Assembly (NCBI GenBank): GCA_934271465.1
Contig: CAKQRQ010000001.1
Coordinates: forward strand, 124,001-188,000
Source of the DNA: an uncultured Alphaproteobacteria bacterium
GTDB taxonomy: Bacteria > Pseudomonadota > Alphaproteobacteria > RF32 > CAG-239
Length of the DNA: 64,000 bases
Reading direction: 5' to 3'
Positions 15,336-24,405 of this stretch are shown in pieces. Under the pieces are notes generated by a model. The model was not told the origin of the DNA, ran no database searches, and saw nothing but the letters and a program-made list of their open reading frames with translations. The translations under genes and the position numbers were made by a program. Within the stretch, counting starts at the first letter, position 1. Every line of letters starts with the position of its first letter.

Positions 15336-16682
15336 ATGGTTTTGAAAGTTGCAATTATCGGACGTCCCAATGTCGGCAAGTCAACGCTTTTTAATCGATT
15401 GGCCGGCCGCAAAATTGCGATTGTGCATGATTTGCCCGGTGTTACACGGGACAGAAAAACCGCGCCGGCAAAACTTCAAAATCTGCCGCTGGAGATTATT
15501 GATACGGCAGGTTATGAATATTCCAAAGAAGATAACATTGAAAAGCGCATGTGGGAGCAAACCCAAAAAGCTATTGCCGATGCCGATGTTGTTTTGTTTT
15601 TGATTGATGCTCGTGACGGGCTTCATCCGTTTGATGAGCACTTGGCCGGCCTTGTCCGCCGCACAGGAAAACCTGTTGTCCTTTTGGCAAACAAATGCGA
15701 AGGCAAGCTTCAAGAAGATAGTATTCACGAGGCCTACAAGCTCGGTCTCGGGCAGCCTATCGCTTTTTCCGCCGAACATGGGCTTGGGCTAATAGATTTA
15801 TATGATGCCCTCAAAGCAGAGGCTGACAAACTTGATATTTCTCGGCCTTCTGAAGAAAATACTGCATCAAAACCTATCCAATTGGCTATTGTCGGCCGAC
15901 CGAATGTCGGCAAGTCGACATTGGTTAATGCGCTTTTAAATGATGAACGGATGCTGACAGGACCGGAGGCCGGTGTTACGCGTGATGCCATCAGTAACAA
16001 TTGGTCTTATGGCGGACGCAACATCACACTGGTAGACACTGCAGGGTTACGACGGAATTCCCGTATTGAAAACGGTCCTGAACGTTTGGCCGCTGCTGCC
16101 ACAAAACATGCCGCCTGCATGGCGCAGGTTGTGGTTCTTGTTCTGGATGCGGATGGGGTTTTAGACAAGCAGGATTTGACTATTGCCCGTGAAGTTCTTG
16201 ACGAAGGGCGCGCTTTAGTCATTGCCGTTAACAAATGGGATATTGCCAATCGAAAAGAGGTTTTGGACAAACTGAATTACAAACTTGAAACTTCTTTAAC
16301 ACAAGCCGAAGGCATCCCGACGGTCACAATCTCCGCCCTCAAAAAGGAAAATTTGGATAAATTGATGCGCGCTGTTTTTAAGGTTTATGACCGTTGGACA
16401 AAACGTATCCCGACAGCGCCGCTCAATCAGTGGTTTGCTGATATTTTGGATAATAATCCGCCACCGTTGGGAAAGAATAAACGCCGGATTAAACTGCGCT
16501 ATATTACGCAGGCTAAGAGCCGTCCGCCTTCATTTTATATTTTTTCGAGCAACCCTGAAGGTCTGCCGGATTCTTATTTGCGCTATTTGATAAACAGCCT
16601 AAGAGAGACTTTCGATTTAAGAGGAATTCCTATTCGGATGACCGTTCGCAAAACGGGTAACCCTTATGCTGATAAAAAATAA
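15336..16682 (+). CDS. der: ribosome-assembly GTPase Der (EngA)
   Basis: 448 aa with two GTPase domains, each with G1 GRPNVGKST, G3 DTAG and G4 NK(C/W)(E/D): first at about 8-165, second at about 183-350. A KH-like C-terminal domain follows (about 355-440). Needed for 50S subunit maturation. Start taken at ATG 15336 (MVLKVAIIGRPN), nine bases after the bamB stop; an in-frame TTG two codons earlier is less likely. Terminator right behind. Confidence 0.97.
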   Translation: MVLKVAIIGRPNVGKSTLFNRLAGRKIAIVHDLPGVTRDRKTAPAKLQNLPLEIIDTAGYEYSKEDNIEKRMWEQTQKAIADADVVLFLIDARDGLHPFDEHLAGLVRRTGKPVVLLANKCEGKLQEDSIHEAYKLGLGQPIAFSAEHGLGLIDLYDALKAEADKLDISRPSEENTASKPIQLAIVGRPNVGKSTLVNALLNDERMLTGPEAGVTRDAISNNWSYGGRNITLVDTAGLRRNSRIENGPERLAAAATKHAACMAQVVVLVLDADGVLDKQDLTIAREVLDEGRALVIAVNKWDIANRKEVLDKLNYKLETSLTQAEGIPTVTISALKKENLDKLMRAVFKVYDRWTKRIPTAPLNQWFADILDNNPPPLGKNKRRIKLRYITQAKSRPPSFYIFSSNPEGLPDSYLRYLINSLRETFDLRGIPIRMTVRKTGNPYADKK

Positions 16683-16689
16683 AAATTTT

Positions 16690-16712
16690 CCCGCTTAGCA
16701 ATATTAAGCGGG
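16690..16712. terminator. bidirectional terminator between der and the 116-aa gene
   Basis: CCCGCTTA / TAAGCGGG stem with 7-nt loop, T-run on the plus side and A/T run on the other, between convergent genes. Confidence 0.9.
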
Positions 16713-16726
16713 ATTTTTTTATCTCT

Positions 16727-17077
16727 TTAAGCTTTAAGGGCGGCTTCTTCCCATGATTTGAGCCCGACTTTTGCCCAATCCAACGGAATTTTATCAACAA
16801 TATTCATATCCGCAATATAGGCATCTTTGATATTTTCAAGGATTGTTTCCACAATGACAACAGCTTTGGCTTTGCGCAATTTATCTCTGATTTGAGGGTT
16901 GATATAATCCAAAATAATTTTTTGTTTTTCGTTACGCACCAAAACAGCATGATCATACCCGTCATACATAACAATCGGATGAATCGGCGCATCTTTTTTG
17001 GCTCCGATGTAAATATAGAGTTCACCCTCGGCGCCCTCGGCAACAATAAAATTTCCTTCCGTTTGATACTGCGGCAT
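16727..17077 (-). CDS. conserved-looking hypothetical protein, 116 aa
   Basis: Soluble protein without signal peptide or recognised domain; alternating strands at the start (NFIVAEGAEGELYIYIGAKKD) and a helical second half (INPQIRDKLRKAKAVVIVETILENIKDAYIADMN). GGGAG precedes the ATG. Adjacent to sodB on the same strand but separated by 60 bases. No functional call. Confidence 0.7.
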   Translation of the reverse strand: MPQYQTEGNFIVAEGAEGELYIYIGAKKDAPIHPIVMYDGYDHAVLVRNEKQKIILDYINPQIRDKLRKAKAVVIVETILENIKDAYIADMNIVDKIPLDWAKVGLKSWEEAALKA

Positions 17078-17137
17078 TGTCTTACTCCCGTTTTTTAACA
17101 GAGGATTATACCTTCAAACCTTTAAGTTTTACTTAAT

Positions 17138-17707
17138 TTACCATTTTATCATGTGATCCAAAAAAGCATCAAGATAATCCGCCCGCCTGTTTTGATAATC
17201 CAGATAATAGGCATGTTCCCAAACATCTGCGCAAACAAGAGGCTGCCCCAAGTTGAGCGCAATCGGATTATCCGCATTTGATGTCGCCGCAACTTCCAAC
17301 CGGTCTTCTTTCGCCACGACCCAACACCAGCCGCTTCCAAACTGAGCAAGGGCTTTTGCCTTAAATTCTTTTTTGAAATTTTCATAGTCTCCGAACGAAG
17401 TTTCAATTTGTTTCATAATTTTTCCCGATGGCTCCGTTCCGCCGACTGCTGACAAAGAATTAAAGAAAAACTGGTGATTCCACACCTGTCCGGCATTGTT
17501 GTAAATCGCTCGATGCTCCGGATGTTTATAGCTTTCTCGAACAATTGCCTCCAACGGCATTGCTTTATACGGCGTTCCCGAAACCAGCTCATTGAGTTTA
17601 TCGATATAGGCCTTATAATGTTTTCCATAGTGAAAATTCAGCGTTTCGGACGACATATAAGGCTCCAGCGCCGAAAATTCAAACGGAAGTTCTTTCATCT
17701 CAAACAT
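17138..17707 (-). CDS. sodB: superoxide dismutase, Fe/Mn type
   Basis: 189 aa, typical of Fe/Mn SODs. Metal ligands: His in NFHYGKHYKAY, His in QVWNHQFFFNSL, and Asp and His in DVWEHAYYLDYQNRR. GSGWCWVV with Gln-containing AQFGSGW precedes them. The residue pattern leans to iron, but metal use cannot be settled by eye. Converts superoxide to peroxide and oxygen in the cytoplasm. AAGGA precedes the ATG. Confidence 0.95.
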   Translation of the reverse strand: MFEMKELPFEFSALEPYMSSETLNFHYGKHYKAYIDKLNELVSGTPYKAMPLEAIVRESYKHPEHRAIYNNAGQVWNHQFFFNSLSAVGGTEPSGKIMKQIETSFGDYENFKKEFKAKALAQFGSGWCWVVAKEDRLEVAATSNADNPIALNLGQPLVCADVWEHAYYLDYQNRRADYLDAFLDHMIKW

Positions 17708-17722
17708 CTTTTTTTCCTTATG

Positions 17723-18142
17723 TTATTCCTGATGCCTTTTGATATAAGCATCAGTTCCTATTTCATCAAGCATCTTTTGTTCTAAAGCGTCAATTTCTTT
17801 TTGCCGACGCTTTCGCCGATTGTCATCAACAATCTCATAAGTCTTCTGCTCTTTGAAAATATCAGACATCACATCTCTGATGGCGTCAATCTTTTGTCTG
17901 GTAGCATCAATCTGCTTTTCTTTTTCCCGCCGTTTTTTCAAATATTGATCCGTATAGAGTCCAAAGTCGCAAATTCCGGGATTCTCCGCAACAAAAGCTT
18001 TTTCTTTTTCATAGGTTTCAATCAGGTTTGCCAATTCTTTACTCAAGGCTTCTTCCCGCTCCAACTCTACAACCAAAAGCCTTTGCTGTTCATCTAATTC
18101 AAATTTTTTGATACGTCCAAGTGTTTTGAGAGAATCCCTCAT
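17723..18142 (-). CDS. fliJ: FliJ-like flagellar export coiled-coil protein
   Basis: 139 aa, almost entirely helical with long charged heptad stretches, small and immediately downstream of fliI (5-base gap). FliJ links the FliI hexamer to the FlhA export gate. Identity rests on size, coiled-coil nature and position; FliJ sequences diverge rapidly. Confidence 0.75.
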   Translation of the reverse strand: MRDSLKTLGRIKKFELDEQQRLLVVELEREEALSKELANLIETYEKEKAFVAENPGICDFGLYTDQYLKKRREKEKQIDATRQKIDAIRDVMSDIFKEQKTYEIVDDNRRKRRQKEIDALEQKMLDEIGTDAYIKRHQE

Positions 18143-18147
18143 TCAAA

Positions 18148-19488
18148 CTATCCTTCCGGCACATAAGGCGTATTTAATATTTCGGCCAAAAGTTCATAAC
18201 ACTCCGCCAAAGAAAAGCGTTCCTGCTTGCCTTGGGCTAAAAAATCCTCCAACATCGGATAATAAAAAATTGCCTCATCCACTTCTCTGTTGGAACCTTT
18301 TTTGTAGGCGCCCAAACGAATCAGCTCGGCCATATCTTCGTAAGAAGCTATATATTTGCGTGCTTTGGAAACCAGAGCTGCCTCTTCTTTGGTATCGCAA
18401 TCAGGCATTGTTCGGGAAACAGATCGTAAGATATTAATCGCGGGATAGCGGTTGCGCTCGGCAATCGCTCTGTCAAGCACAATATGCCCATCTAGAATCG
18501 ACCGCACAGCATCGGCCACGGGTTCGTTGTGATCATCACCGTCAACCAAAACCGTAAACAACCCTGTGATTGTTCCATTGCCTGCTCCAGGGCCTGCCCG
18601 CTCCAATAATTTCGGCAGTTCAGAAAAGACGCTCGGCGTATATCCTTTTGATGCCGGCGGCTCCCCAACGGAGAGAGCTATTTCTCTTTGCGCCATTGCA
18701 AAACGGGTAATGGAGTCCATCATGCACAAGACATTTTTATTTTCATCTCGGAAATATTCCGAAACCGCCATTGTTACATAAGCGGCCTGCCTGCGCAGTA
18801 GAGGGCTTTCATCAGACGTTGCCAAAACCAAAACCGATTTTTTCAGGCCTTCCTCGCCTAACACATCTTCAATAAATTCTTTTGCTTCACGCCCTCGTTC
18901 GCCGATAAGTCCAATAACAGACACATCCGAATCGGTTTGACGCGCCATCATAGACATCAGTGTTGATTTGCCGACGCCGGAACCTGCAAAAATACCCATA
19001 CGCTGCCCTTTGCAGATTGTCAAAAAAGCGTTGACGGCTTTAATCCCCAAATCGACTTTACCTTTGACTCTATCGCGAAACTGCGCCGGCGGCGGGGACG
19101 ACTTAATAAAATAGGGCTTATTTCCTTTAATCAGCGGGCCTTTGCCGTCTATGGCTTCTCCAAAGGCATTCACAATCCGCCCCAGCCACGACACATGCGG
19201 ATAAATCACGGGCTTGGCGTCCAACACCTCGACCAGACAGTTGATTCCTATTCCGTCCATTGACCCGTAGGGCATTAACAAAATCTTATCATCTTTAAAA
19301 CTGACAATCTCACAAGGCACTTTTTCGTTGCGGTTATTCAGGATATTGCATCTGTCGCCGATAGCCAGCGGGCTTAAGATTCCGCTAACCTCGACAAAAA
19401 GCCCCTGCACGGCGCTTACCCGTCCGTAATAGGCCGCCGTTTCAATCTTGTCCAAGGATTGGATAATGTTTTCCGTTAATGCGCCCAC
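18148..19488 (-). CDS. fliI: flagellum-specific export ATPase FliI
   Basis: 446 aa of the F1/rotary family of type III export ATPases. Walker A GIFAGSGVGKST, VIGLIGERGREAKEFIED, Walker B CMMDSITRFAMAQREI, and the type III/flagellar GEPPASKGYTPSVFSELP are all present. It energises export of flagellar subunits. Start is GTG at 19488 (GGGAG eight bases upstream); the nearby ATG is out of frame and stops at once. No other flagellar genes are in the window. Separated from divergent ctrA by 200 bases. Confidence 0.95.
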   Translation of the reverse strand: MGALTENIIQSLDKIETAAYYGRVSAVQGLFVEVSGILSPLAIGDRCNILNNRNEKVPCEIVSFKDDKILLMPYGSMDGIGINCLVEVLDAKPVIYPHVSWLGRIVNAFGEAIDGKGPLIKGNKPYFIKSSPPPAQFRDRVKGKVDLGIKAVNAFLTICKGQRMGIFAGSGVGKSTLMSMMARQTDSDVSVIGLIGERGREAKEFIEDVLGEEGLKKSVLVLATSDESPLLRRQAAYVTMAVSEYFRDENKNVLCMMDSITRFAMAQREIALSVGEPPASKGYTPSVFSELPKLLERAGPGAGNGTITGLFTVLVDGDDHNEPVADAVRSILDGHIVLDRAIAERNRYPAINILRSVSRTMPDCDTKEEAALVSKARKYIASYEDMAELIRLGAYKKGSNREVDEAIFYYPMLEDFLAQGKQERFSLAECYELLAEILNTPYVPEG

Positions 19489-19596
19489 CGCATGTGCTCC
19501 CTTTTCTTTGTTTAAGTTTTTATACTATAATATTTTGTTTTTCGCCAGAATTATCAAGGTTATCAACACTAAAACACTGCTTTCCTATAAAAAGCT

Positions 19597-19612
19597 GTTA
19601 ATAATTCTTAAC
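19597..19612. promoter_or_regulatory. possible CtrA-type operator
   Basis: Palindrome GTTAATAATTCTTAAC between fliI and ctrA, i.e. TTAA-N6-TTAA. The family consensus is TTAA-N7-TTAAC, so spacing is one base short. Its place between a flagellar operon and ctrA, both classic CtrA targets, makes it a plausible control site for one or both. Confidence 0.4.
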
Positions 19613-19688
19613 AAAGCTAAACAAATCAAAAATATCCTTATATAGTGAAGATATCCAAGAAGATTTTTTAATGAAAGGATGGAAAAGA

Positions 19689-20378
19689 ATGCGTGTTTTG
19701 TTGGTAGAAGATGACTTTGCCGTCTCACAAAGTATCGAAACCATGCTCAAAAAGGAAGGAATGATTGTCGATACGACAGATTTGGGCGAGGACGGACTGG
19801 AGATCGGCAAACTTTATGATTATGACATTATCATCCTTGATTTGATGCTGCCTGATATGAACGGGTATGAGGTTTTGCGCAACTTGCGCGCCTCCAAAGT
19901 CAACACCCCTGTTTTGATTTTGTCAGGTTTGAGCGAACCCGATAAAAAAGTTAAAGGTTTGGGATACGGCGCAGATGATTATCTAACCAAACCTTTTGAC
20001 AAGAGTGAACTTTTGGCTCGTATTCACGCTGTTGTTCGTCGTTCCAAGGGGCATTCGGAATCGATTATCAACACCGGCGATGTTGAAGTTAACCTCGATA
20101 CGCAGACCGTTACAGTTGCCGGCAAGGCTCTGCATCTGACCGGAAAAGAATACGGCATTATGGAATTGCTCTCTTTGCGCAAAGGCTCGACCCTTAACAA
20201 AGATCAATTCCTGAACCACCTTTACGGTGGTATTGATGAGCCGGAACTGAAGATTATCGATGTTTTTATTTGTAAACTACGCAAAAAACTCGAAAAGGCT
20301 TCCGGCGGTAAGAACTATATTGAAACTGTCTGGGGACGCGGCTATGTTTTGCGTGATCCGGATGAGGTCAAAAAATAA
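19689..20378 (+). CDS. ctrA: cell-cycle response regulator CtrA
   Basis: 229 aa. Receiver domain ([20 protein letters not shown], phospho-acceptor Asp in [17 protein letters not shown], Lys in YLTKPFDK) and OmpR-type winged helix ([55 protein letters not shown]). The DNA-binding part is nearly the same as in Caulobacter and Rhizobium CtrA. Master regulator of division, DNA replication licensing and flagella in Alphaproteobacteria. Start at [16 protein letters not shown] precedes it. Confidence 0.96.
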   Translation: MRVLLVEDDFAVSQSIETMLKKEGMIVDTTDLGEDGLEIGKLYDYDIIILDLMLPDMNGYEVLRNLRASKVNTPVLILSGLSEPDKKVKGLGYGADDYLTKPFDKSELLARIHAVVRRSKGHSESIINTGDVEVNLDTQTVTVAGKALHLTGKEYGIMELLSLRKGSTLNKDQFLNHLYGGIDEPELKIIDVFICKLRKKLEKASGGKNYIETVWGRGYVLRDPDEVKK

Positions 20379-20407
20379 TTTTTCCTTATAGATTGAGCAC
20401 GAAAAAA

Positions 20408-20426
20408 GCCTGACAGGACGTCAGGC
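20408..20426 (+). terminator. terminator after ctrA
   Basis: GCCTGAC / GTCAGGC stem with 5-nt loop, A-run before and T-run after; also usable by the convergent gene at 20440. Confidence 0.9.
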
Positions 20427-20439
20427 TTTTTTCTTTCTT

Positions 20440-20949
20440 TTACTCTGGCGGAAGCGAAAAGTTTTCCGCTTCATATGTTCCGTTCAGCATAGCTTCGCGA
20501 CGTCTTTGCCTTAACGCCTCTGCAAAACTCTGCTCCTCTTGCCAACTCCGAACATTTTTATTTCGAATGTCGACAAATTGCTCACCGATAACAACGCCTG
20601 TATTATCCAAGCTGTTATGGCTGAGAGGATTGGCTGTTCGAAAATCCTGATATTCCAAAAGAATTTTTGCCCGCAAAGAATTTACCAAAGCTTCCGTTTC
20701 GACGGTTTTATCCCGCTCATCAGCAAATACAAGCCTTTTATCAAAGCCGGTATCTTCAAGAAACAGCGGCGGCAGAAAGGCTTTTGCCTCAGGGTTCTTT
20801 CTCTGCCGCAGGGCCAACATTTGCAAATGCGCCTCAGCTCCTCCCACAGGAAAAATTTCATCTTCGGCAGCAAGACTAAAATCGATGAAAATCTCGCCGC
20901 TCTGCGCGTCATTTGAACACATCACGCGCCAAATTTTTTTGTTTTCCAT
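20440..20949 (-). CDS. hypothetical protein, 169 aa
   Basis: Soluble, charged protein with no recognised domain. First half has beta-like segments (GEIFIDFSLAAEDEIFPVGGAEAHLQML); the end is helical and Arg/Glu-rich (FAEALRQRRREAML). AGAG precedes the ATG weakly. Convergent with ctrA, sharing its terminator region. No function assigned. Confidence 0.65.
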   Translation of the reverse strand: MENKKIWRVMCSNDAQSGEIFIDFSLAAEDEIFPVGGAEAHLQMLALRQRKNPEAKAFLPPLFLEDTGFDKRLVFADERDKTVETEALVNSLRAKILLEYQDFRTANPLSHNSLDNTGVVIGEQFVDIRNKNVRSWQEEQSFAEALRQRRREAMLNGTYEAENFSLPPE

Positions 20950-21026
20950 ATCTCTAATAATTTAAAAATTTCTATTTTGATTGTTCTTATTAAAGCACAA
21001 ATCGACTTTGCTTGCAAGCCCCAAAA

Positions 21027-21722
21027 TTAACGTCTGATTTCAGAAATAAAGTTTTTCTCTAAAAATGCTGCCAGTTCAGGATTATTCAAAACCCGCTCGC
21101 AGGCATCTTCTGTAGTCACCTTATCTGTTTCAACCGGACGATATTTTTGCAAAAAATATTTTTTCACACCGCGTTTATGAAGCTCTTTGGCTATGGCGAG
21201 CAAATCCTCAGATGTCAAAAAACGCGGATCGCATGTTGTCCGGCACTCAAAATCGACCCCGCTTTCAAGAAGAAGGTTCAGGCTTTTTTCAACCTTGTCC
21301 AGCTGGTCAACGCCGACAATGCTTTTATATTTTTCAGCCTCAAACGGTGCTTTGATGTCCAAACCGACCCAATCGACCAATGGTAAAATCTTGGCCAAAT
21401 GCTCCGGCCGGTATCCCCCCGTGTGCAGTCCAATTTTAAATCCGAGCGCTTTGACATCTTTGATTGCCTCACTCAAACCGTCCTGAACCAATGGTTCGCC
21501 GCCTGAAAAAGTCACAGCATCAAGCTTTCCTTGCCGTGTTTTTAAAAAATTGACAAACAGATCCCAAGAAAAATCATTTTCTTTTAGAATCGGGCGAATG
21601 GACGCATTGTGGCAAAAAGGACATTTCCACGGGCATCCCTGCATAAAGACAACAGCCGTCAATACCCCCGGAAAATCAACGGCGCTGAATTTCTCAACGC
21701 CGCCGACAACAATTTTAGACAT
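21027..21722 (-). CDS. nrdG: anaerobic ribonucleotide reductase activating radical-SAM enzyme
   Basis: About 231 aa. Radical-SAM Cys motif C-x3-C-x2-C in QGCPWKCPFCHN near residue 30, then the GGEP motif (TFSGGEPLVQ) and LHTGGYRPE. It generates the glycyl radical on NrdD by reductive cleavage of SAM under anoxia. Belongs to the subgroup annotated NrdG2/PflA-like. Third in the nrdD - small tail gene - nrdG array. Start placed at ATG 21722; a GTG at 21740 overlapping the upstream TAG by one base would add six residues and is also plausible. Confidence 0.88.
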   Translation of the reverse strand: MSKIVVGGVEKFSAVDFPGVLTAVVFMQGCPWKCPFCHNASIRPILKENDFSWDLFVNFLKTRQGKLDAVTFSGGEPLVQDGLSEAIKDVKALGFKIGLHTGGYRPEHLAKILPLVDWVGLDIKAPFEAEKYKSIVGVDQLDKVEKSLNLLLESGVDFECRTTCDPRFLTSEDLLAIAKELHKRGVKKYFLQKYRPVETDKVTTEDACERVLNNPELAAFLEKNFISEIRR

Positions 21723-21739
21723 ATTTCCGGTAGCGGACA

Positions 21740-21958
21740 CTATTCAGCCGCAACGGCAACCGCATCATATTCGCAATGACAGGAGCAACCGTCAATCGCT
21801 TTTATTTCGGAAAAGCACACGCGAGAGCGAAATTCAGATTTTTTGCCGACATTAAATTCGGAAAAAGGACGTAAATACCCCATTACACGTGTCCATACTT
21901 CACACGGTTGTCTTTCTTCATCTGCCAATTTTATATCATCAAAGTTAATTGTATTCAT
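21740..21958 (-). CDS. separate C-terminal piece of anaerobic ribonucleotide reductase
   Basis: 72 aa. The core CEVWTRVMGYLRPFSEFNVGKKSE resembles the extreme C-terminus of one-piece NrdD enzymes, which end with R-V-x-G-Y-L...F-N-x-G-K-x-x-E after the zinc-binding cysteines. Here it is a separate gene placed between nrdD and nrdG, with its own extra Cys cluster (CSCHCEYD). True start is ATG 21958 (MNTINFDD): the upstream ATG GAG is itself the Shine-Dalgarno. A small companion ORF of this sort is known beside nrdD in some bacteria; its role is not settled. Confidence 0.75.
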   Translation of the reverse strand: MNTINFDDIKLADEERQPCEVWTRVMGYLRPFSEFNVGKKSEFRSRVCFSEIKAIDGCSCHCEYDAVAVAAE

Positions 21959-21990
21959 TTTATTCTCCATATTTTCTAAAAAATTAAACT

Positions 21991-24048
21991 TTAAGCAACA
22001 TCTTTTCTTGACGCTGCGGCTCTCTTAGCTGCCTTTTTCTCCTCGTCGCAGATGGGGCAGTATTTGTGTTCTCCCGAAATATATCCATGCTTAGGGCAAA
22101 TGGAAAAAGTAGGAGTGATTGTAATGTAGGGTAACCGATAGTTTGTCAATACACGTTTGACAATGTCGCGGCAAACTTTGGCCGAGGAAATCCGCTGTCC
22201 CATATACAGATGCAAAACCGTGCCTCCTGTATATTTTGTTTGAAGAGTGGACTGCAGATCCAAAGCCTCAAAAGGATCATCTGTATAGCCGACCGGCAGT
22301 TGAGAAGAGTTCGTGTAGAACGGATTCTCTTTTGTGCCGGCTTGAATAATATCGACAAAACGTTTTTTGTCCTCGCGGGCAAAGCGGGTTGTCGCCCCTT
22401 CAGCCGGAGTGGCCTCAAGGTTATACATATGGCCTGTTTCTTCCTGAATCTTAATCAGTTTCTCACGGATATAATCCAAGAATTTAATGGCAAAATTCTG
22501 TCCCCACTCATCGGCAATGTCGTGTTCGTCATTGGTAAAGTTGCGAATCATTTCGTTGATTCCGTTGACGCCGATGGTAGAGAAGTGGTTGCGCAATGTG
22601 CCCAAATAGCGTTTTGTATAGGGGAACAATCCGCCGTCAATCAAACGCTGAATGAGTTTGCGCTTAATCTCCAGAGATGTTTTGGACAATTCCAAAAGCT
22701 CATCCAAACGGGCATATAAACCGGCTTCGTTTCCTTTGTAAACATAGCCCAAACGTGCGCAGTTGAATGTGACAACGCCTATAGAACCTGTTTGCTCGGC
22801 TGATCCGAACAAGCCGTTTCCTCTGGCCAACAACTCGCGCAGGTCAAGCTGCAAGCGACAACACATTGAGCGAATCTGCCCAGGTTTTAAGACCGAATTG
22901 ATAAAGTTTTGGAAATAAGGCAAACCGTATTTGGCTGTCATTTCAAACAAAAGCTCTGTATTTTCATCTTCCCACGGGAAATCCGGCGTCATATTGTAAG
23001 TCGGAATCGGGAAAGTGAACGGACGGCCTTTGATGTCGCCTTTCATCATTACTTCGATGTAGGCTTTGTTAATCATATGCATTTCTTCTTTGAGGTCGCC
23101 GTAAGTAAAGTCCTGCTCAACACCGGCAATCAAAGGATGCTTGTCACGCAAATCATCAGGGCAAACCCAGTCAAACGTAAAGTTTGTAAAGGGGGTTTGA
23201 GAGCCCCAGCGGGACGGAACGTTTAAATTGTAAATGAGTTCCTGCATGCTCTGGTAGACTTGTTTATAGGTCAATTTGTCTTTACGGACATAGGGCGCCA
23301 GATAGGTATCAACCGATGAAAAAGCCTGTGCTCCGGCCCATTCGTTTTGGAGTGTTCCCATAAAGTTAACCATTTGTCCGACAGCAGCGGAAAGATGTTT
23401 GGCCGGACCGGCTTCAGCTTTTCCTGGGACGCCGTTAAAGCCTTCATGAAGAAGGTTTTTCAAGGACCATCCCGCACAATAAGCCGCCAACATACTCAAA
23501 TCATGAATATGAATATCGCCATTGCGGTGCGCCTCGCCGATATTGGCCGGATAAACGTGGCTCAGCCAATAGTTGGCCGTTACTTTGCCGGAAACATTCA
23601 AAATCAAACCGCCGTTGGAATATCCCTGATTGGCGTTTTCGTTAATACGCCAGTCCAATTTTTCGAGATATTCGTTGATTGAGCTCTCAACATCAACGAC
23701 AACCTTTTTATCCTGACGCGTGCGGTTGCGTTGATCGCGATACAAGATATAGGCCTTGGCCGTTGTAAAATAGTTAGCGGAAATCAAAACCTGCTCCACA
23801 ACATCTTGAATCTGTTCAATGGAGGGCAGACTTTCCGAAAATTTGTGTTTCAAAACTTTTAAGACCTGAGCGGTTAATAACCAGCTCTCTTCTTCGCCGA
23901 ATTCTTTTGTATTCGCTCCGGCTTTGCTGATGGCATTATAAATCTTCGTGCTGTCGAACGGAGCTAATGTTCCGTCTCTCTTGGTCACGTTTTTAATACC
24001 AATGTTTTCTTCGGCGACTGAAGACATTTTGTATTCTGCTTCTGACAT
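21991..24048 (-). CDS. nrdD: anaerobic ribonucleoside-triphosphate reductase
   Basis: About 685 aa. ATP-cone domain at the N-terminus (IKNVTKRDGTLAPFDSTKIYNAISKAG), then the class III reductase barrel with NLNVPSRWG..PFTNFTFD and RMCC-type cysteines (SMCCRLQLD). At the end are two CxxC-like zinc pairs (CPKHGY, CPICDEE) but no RVxGYL tail or glycyl-radical end in the same frame; that segment appears as the next small gene. Converts NTPs to dNTPs anaerobically. Start set at MSEAEYKM because the region further upstream contains NrdR boxes (24105-24152). An alternative ATG is at 24090. Confidence 0.92.
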   Translation of the reverse strand: MSEAEYKMSSVAEENIGIKNVTKRDGTLAPFDSTKIYNAISKAGANTKEFGEEESWLLTAQVLKVLKHKFSESLPSIEQIQDVVEQVLISANYFTTAKAYILYRDQRNRTRQDKKVVVDVESSINEYLEKLDWRINENANQGYSNGGLILNVSGKVTANYWLSHVYPANIGEAHRNGDIHIHDLSMLAAYCAGWSLKNLLHEGFNGVPGKAEAGPAKHLSAAVGQMVNFMGTLQNEWAGAQAFSSVDTYLAPYVRKDKLTYKQVYQSMQELIYNLNVPSRWGSQTPFTNFTFDWVCPDDLRDKHPLIAGVEQDFTYGDLKEEMHMINKAYIEVMMKGDIKGRPFTFPIPTYNMTPDFPWEDENTELLFEMTAKYGLPYFQNFINSVLKPGQIRSMCCRLQLDLRELLARGNGLFGSAEQTGSIGVVTFNCARLGYVYKGNEAGLYARLDELLELSKTSLEIKRKLIQRLIDGGLFPYTKRYLGTLRNHFSTIGVNGINEMIRNFTNDEHDIADEWGQNFAIKFLDYIREKLIKIQEETGHMYNLEATPAEGATTRFAREDKKRFVDIIQAGTKENPFYTNSSQLPVGYTDDPFEALDLQSTLQTKYTGGTVLHLYMGQRISSAKVCRDIVKRVLTNYRLPYITITPTFSICPKHGYISGEHKYCPICDEEKKAAKRAAASRKDVA

Positions 24049-24104
24049 ATCCTTTTTCTTTCTTCGTATGCGGTTAGACTCGAATGCCATCTCTGACATT
24101 AAAT

Positions 24105-24120
24105 ATACAATATATAGACT
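24105..24120 (-). promoter_or_regulatory. NrdR box 1 upstream of nrdD
   Basis: ATACAATATATAGACT matches about 13 of 16 positions of the NrdR palindrome (ACACtATATATaGTGT form). Paired with a second box exactly 32 bp away, the helical spacing typical for NrdR repression of nrd operons. Confidence 0.7.
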
Positions 24121-24136
24121 TAATAAAAAGTAAACA

Positions 24137-24152
24137 CCACTACATATAGTAT
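24137..24152 (-). promoter_or_regulatory. NrdR box 2 upstream of nrdD
   Basis: CCACTACATATAGTAT, again about 13 of 16 positions of the NrdR consensus, start-to-start distance of 32 bp from box 1. Together they predict ATP/dATP-sensing NrdR repression of the nrdD operon. Confidence 0.7.
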
Positions 24153-24405
24153 GCACAATTTTTTAAAAGATAATAATTCGGTTGTGTTTTTGATTGGCTT
24201 TATTGTGATATATTAAACCTGACGGCTCAACAAAAATTTGGTTAACAAAAGCGGGATTCCGCCCTATCTATTTAAAAAACTGTCATAAAAATTTTTTTCG
24301 CTTGAGGATAAAATTCTTAATAACTTTTACCAAAGGTAAATGTTTTGCCAATCTGTCCAAAAATTTAGGGAATTTAAGCAAGAAATTAACTATTTTTATC
24401 TTGGA

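Noticed and set aside
24049..24156. N-terminal 36-residue extension of NrdD
   Set aside because: The segment overlaps two NrdR boxes and has no ribosome-binding site; the ATP-cone starts well after it.
24153..24240. FNR-type box upstream of nrdD (TTGATTGGCTTTA)
   Set aside because: Only one half-site matches TTGAT-N4-ATCAA; too weak to call.
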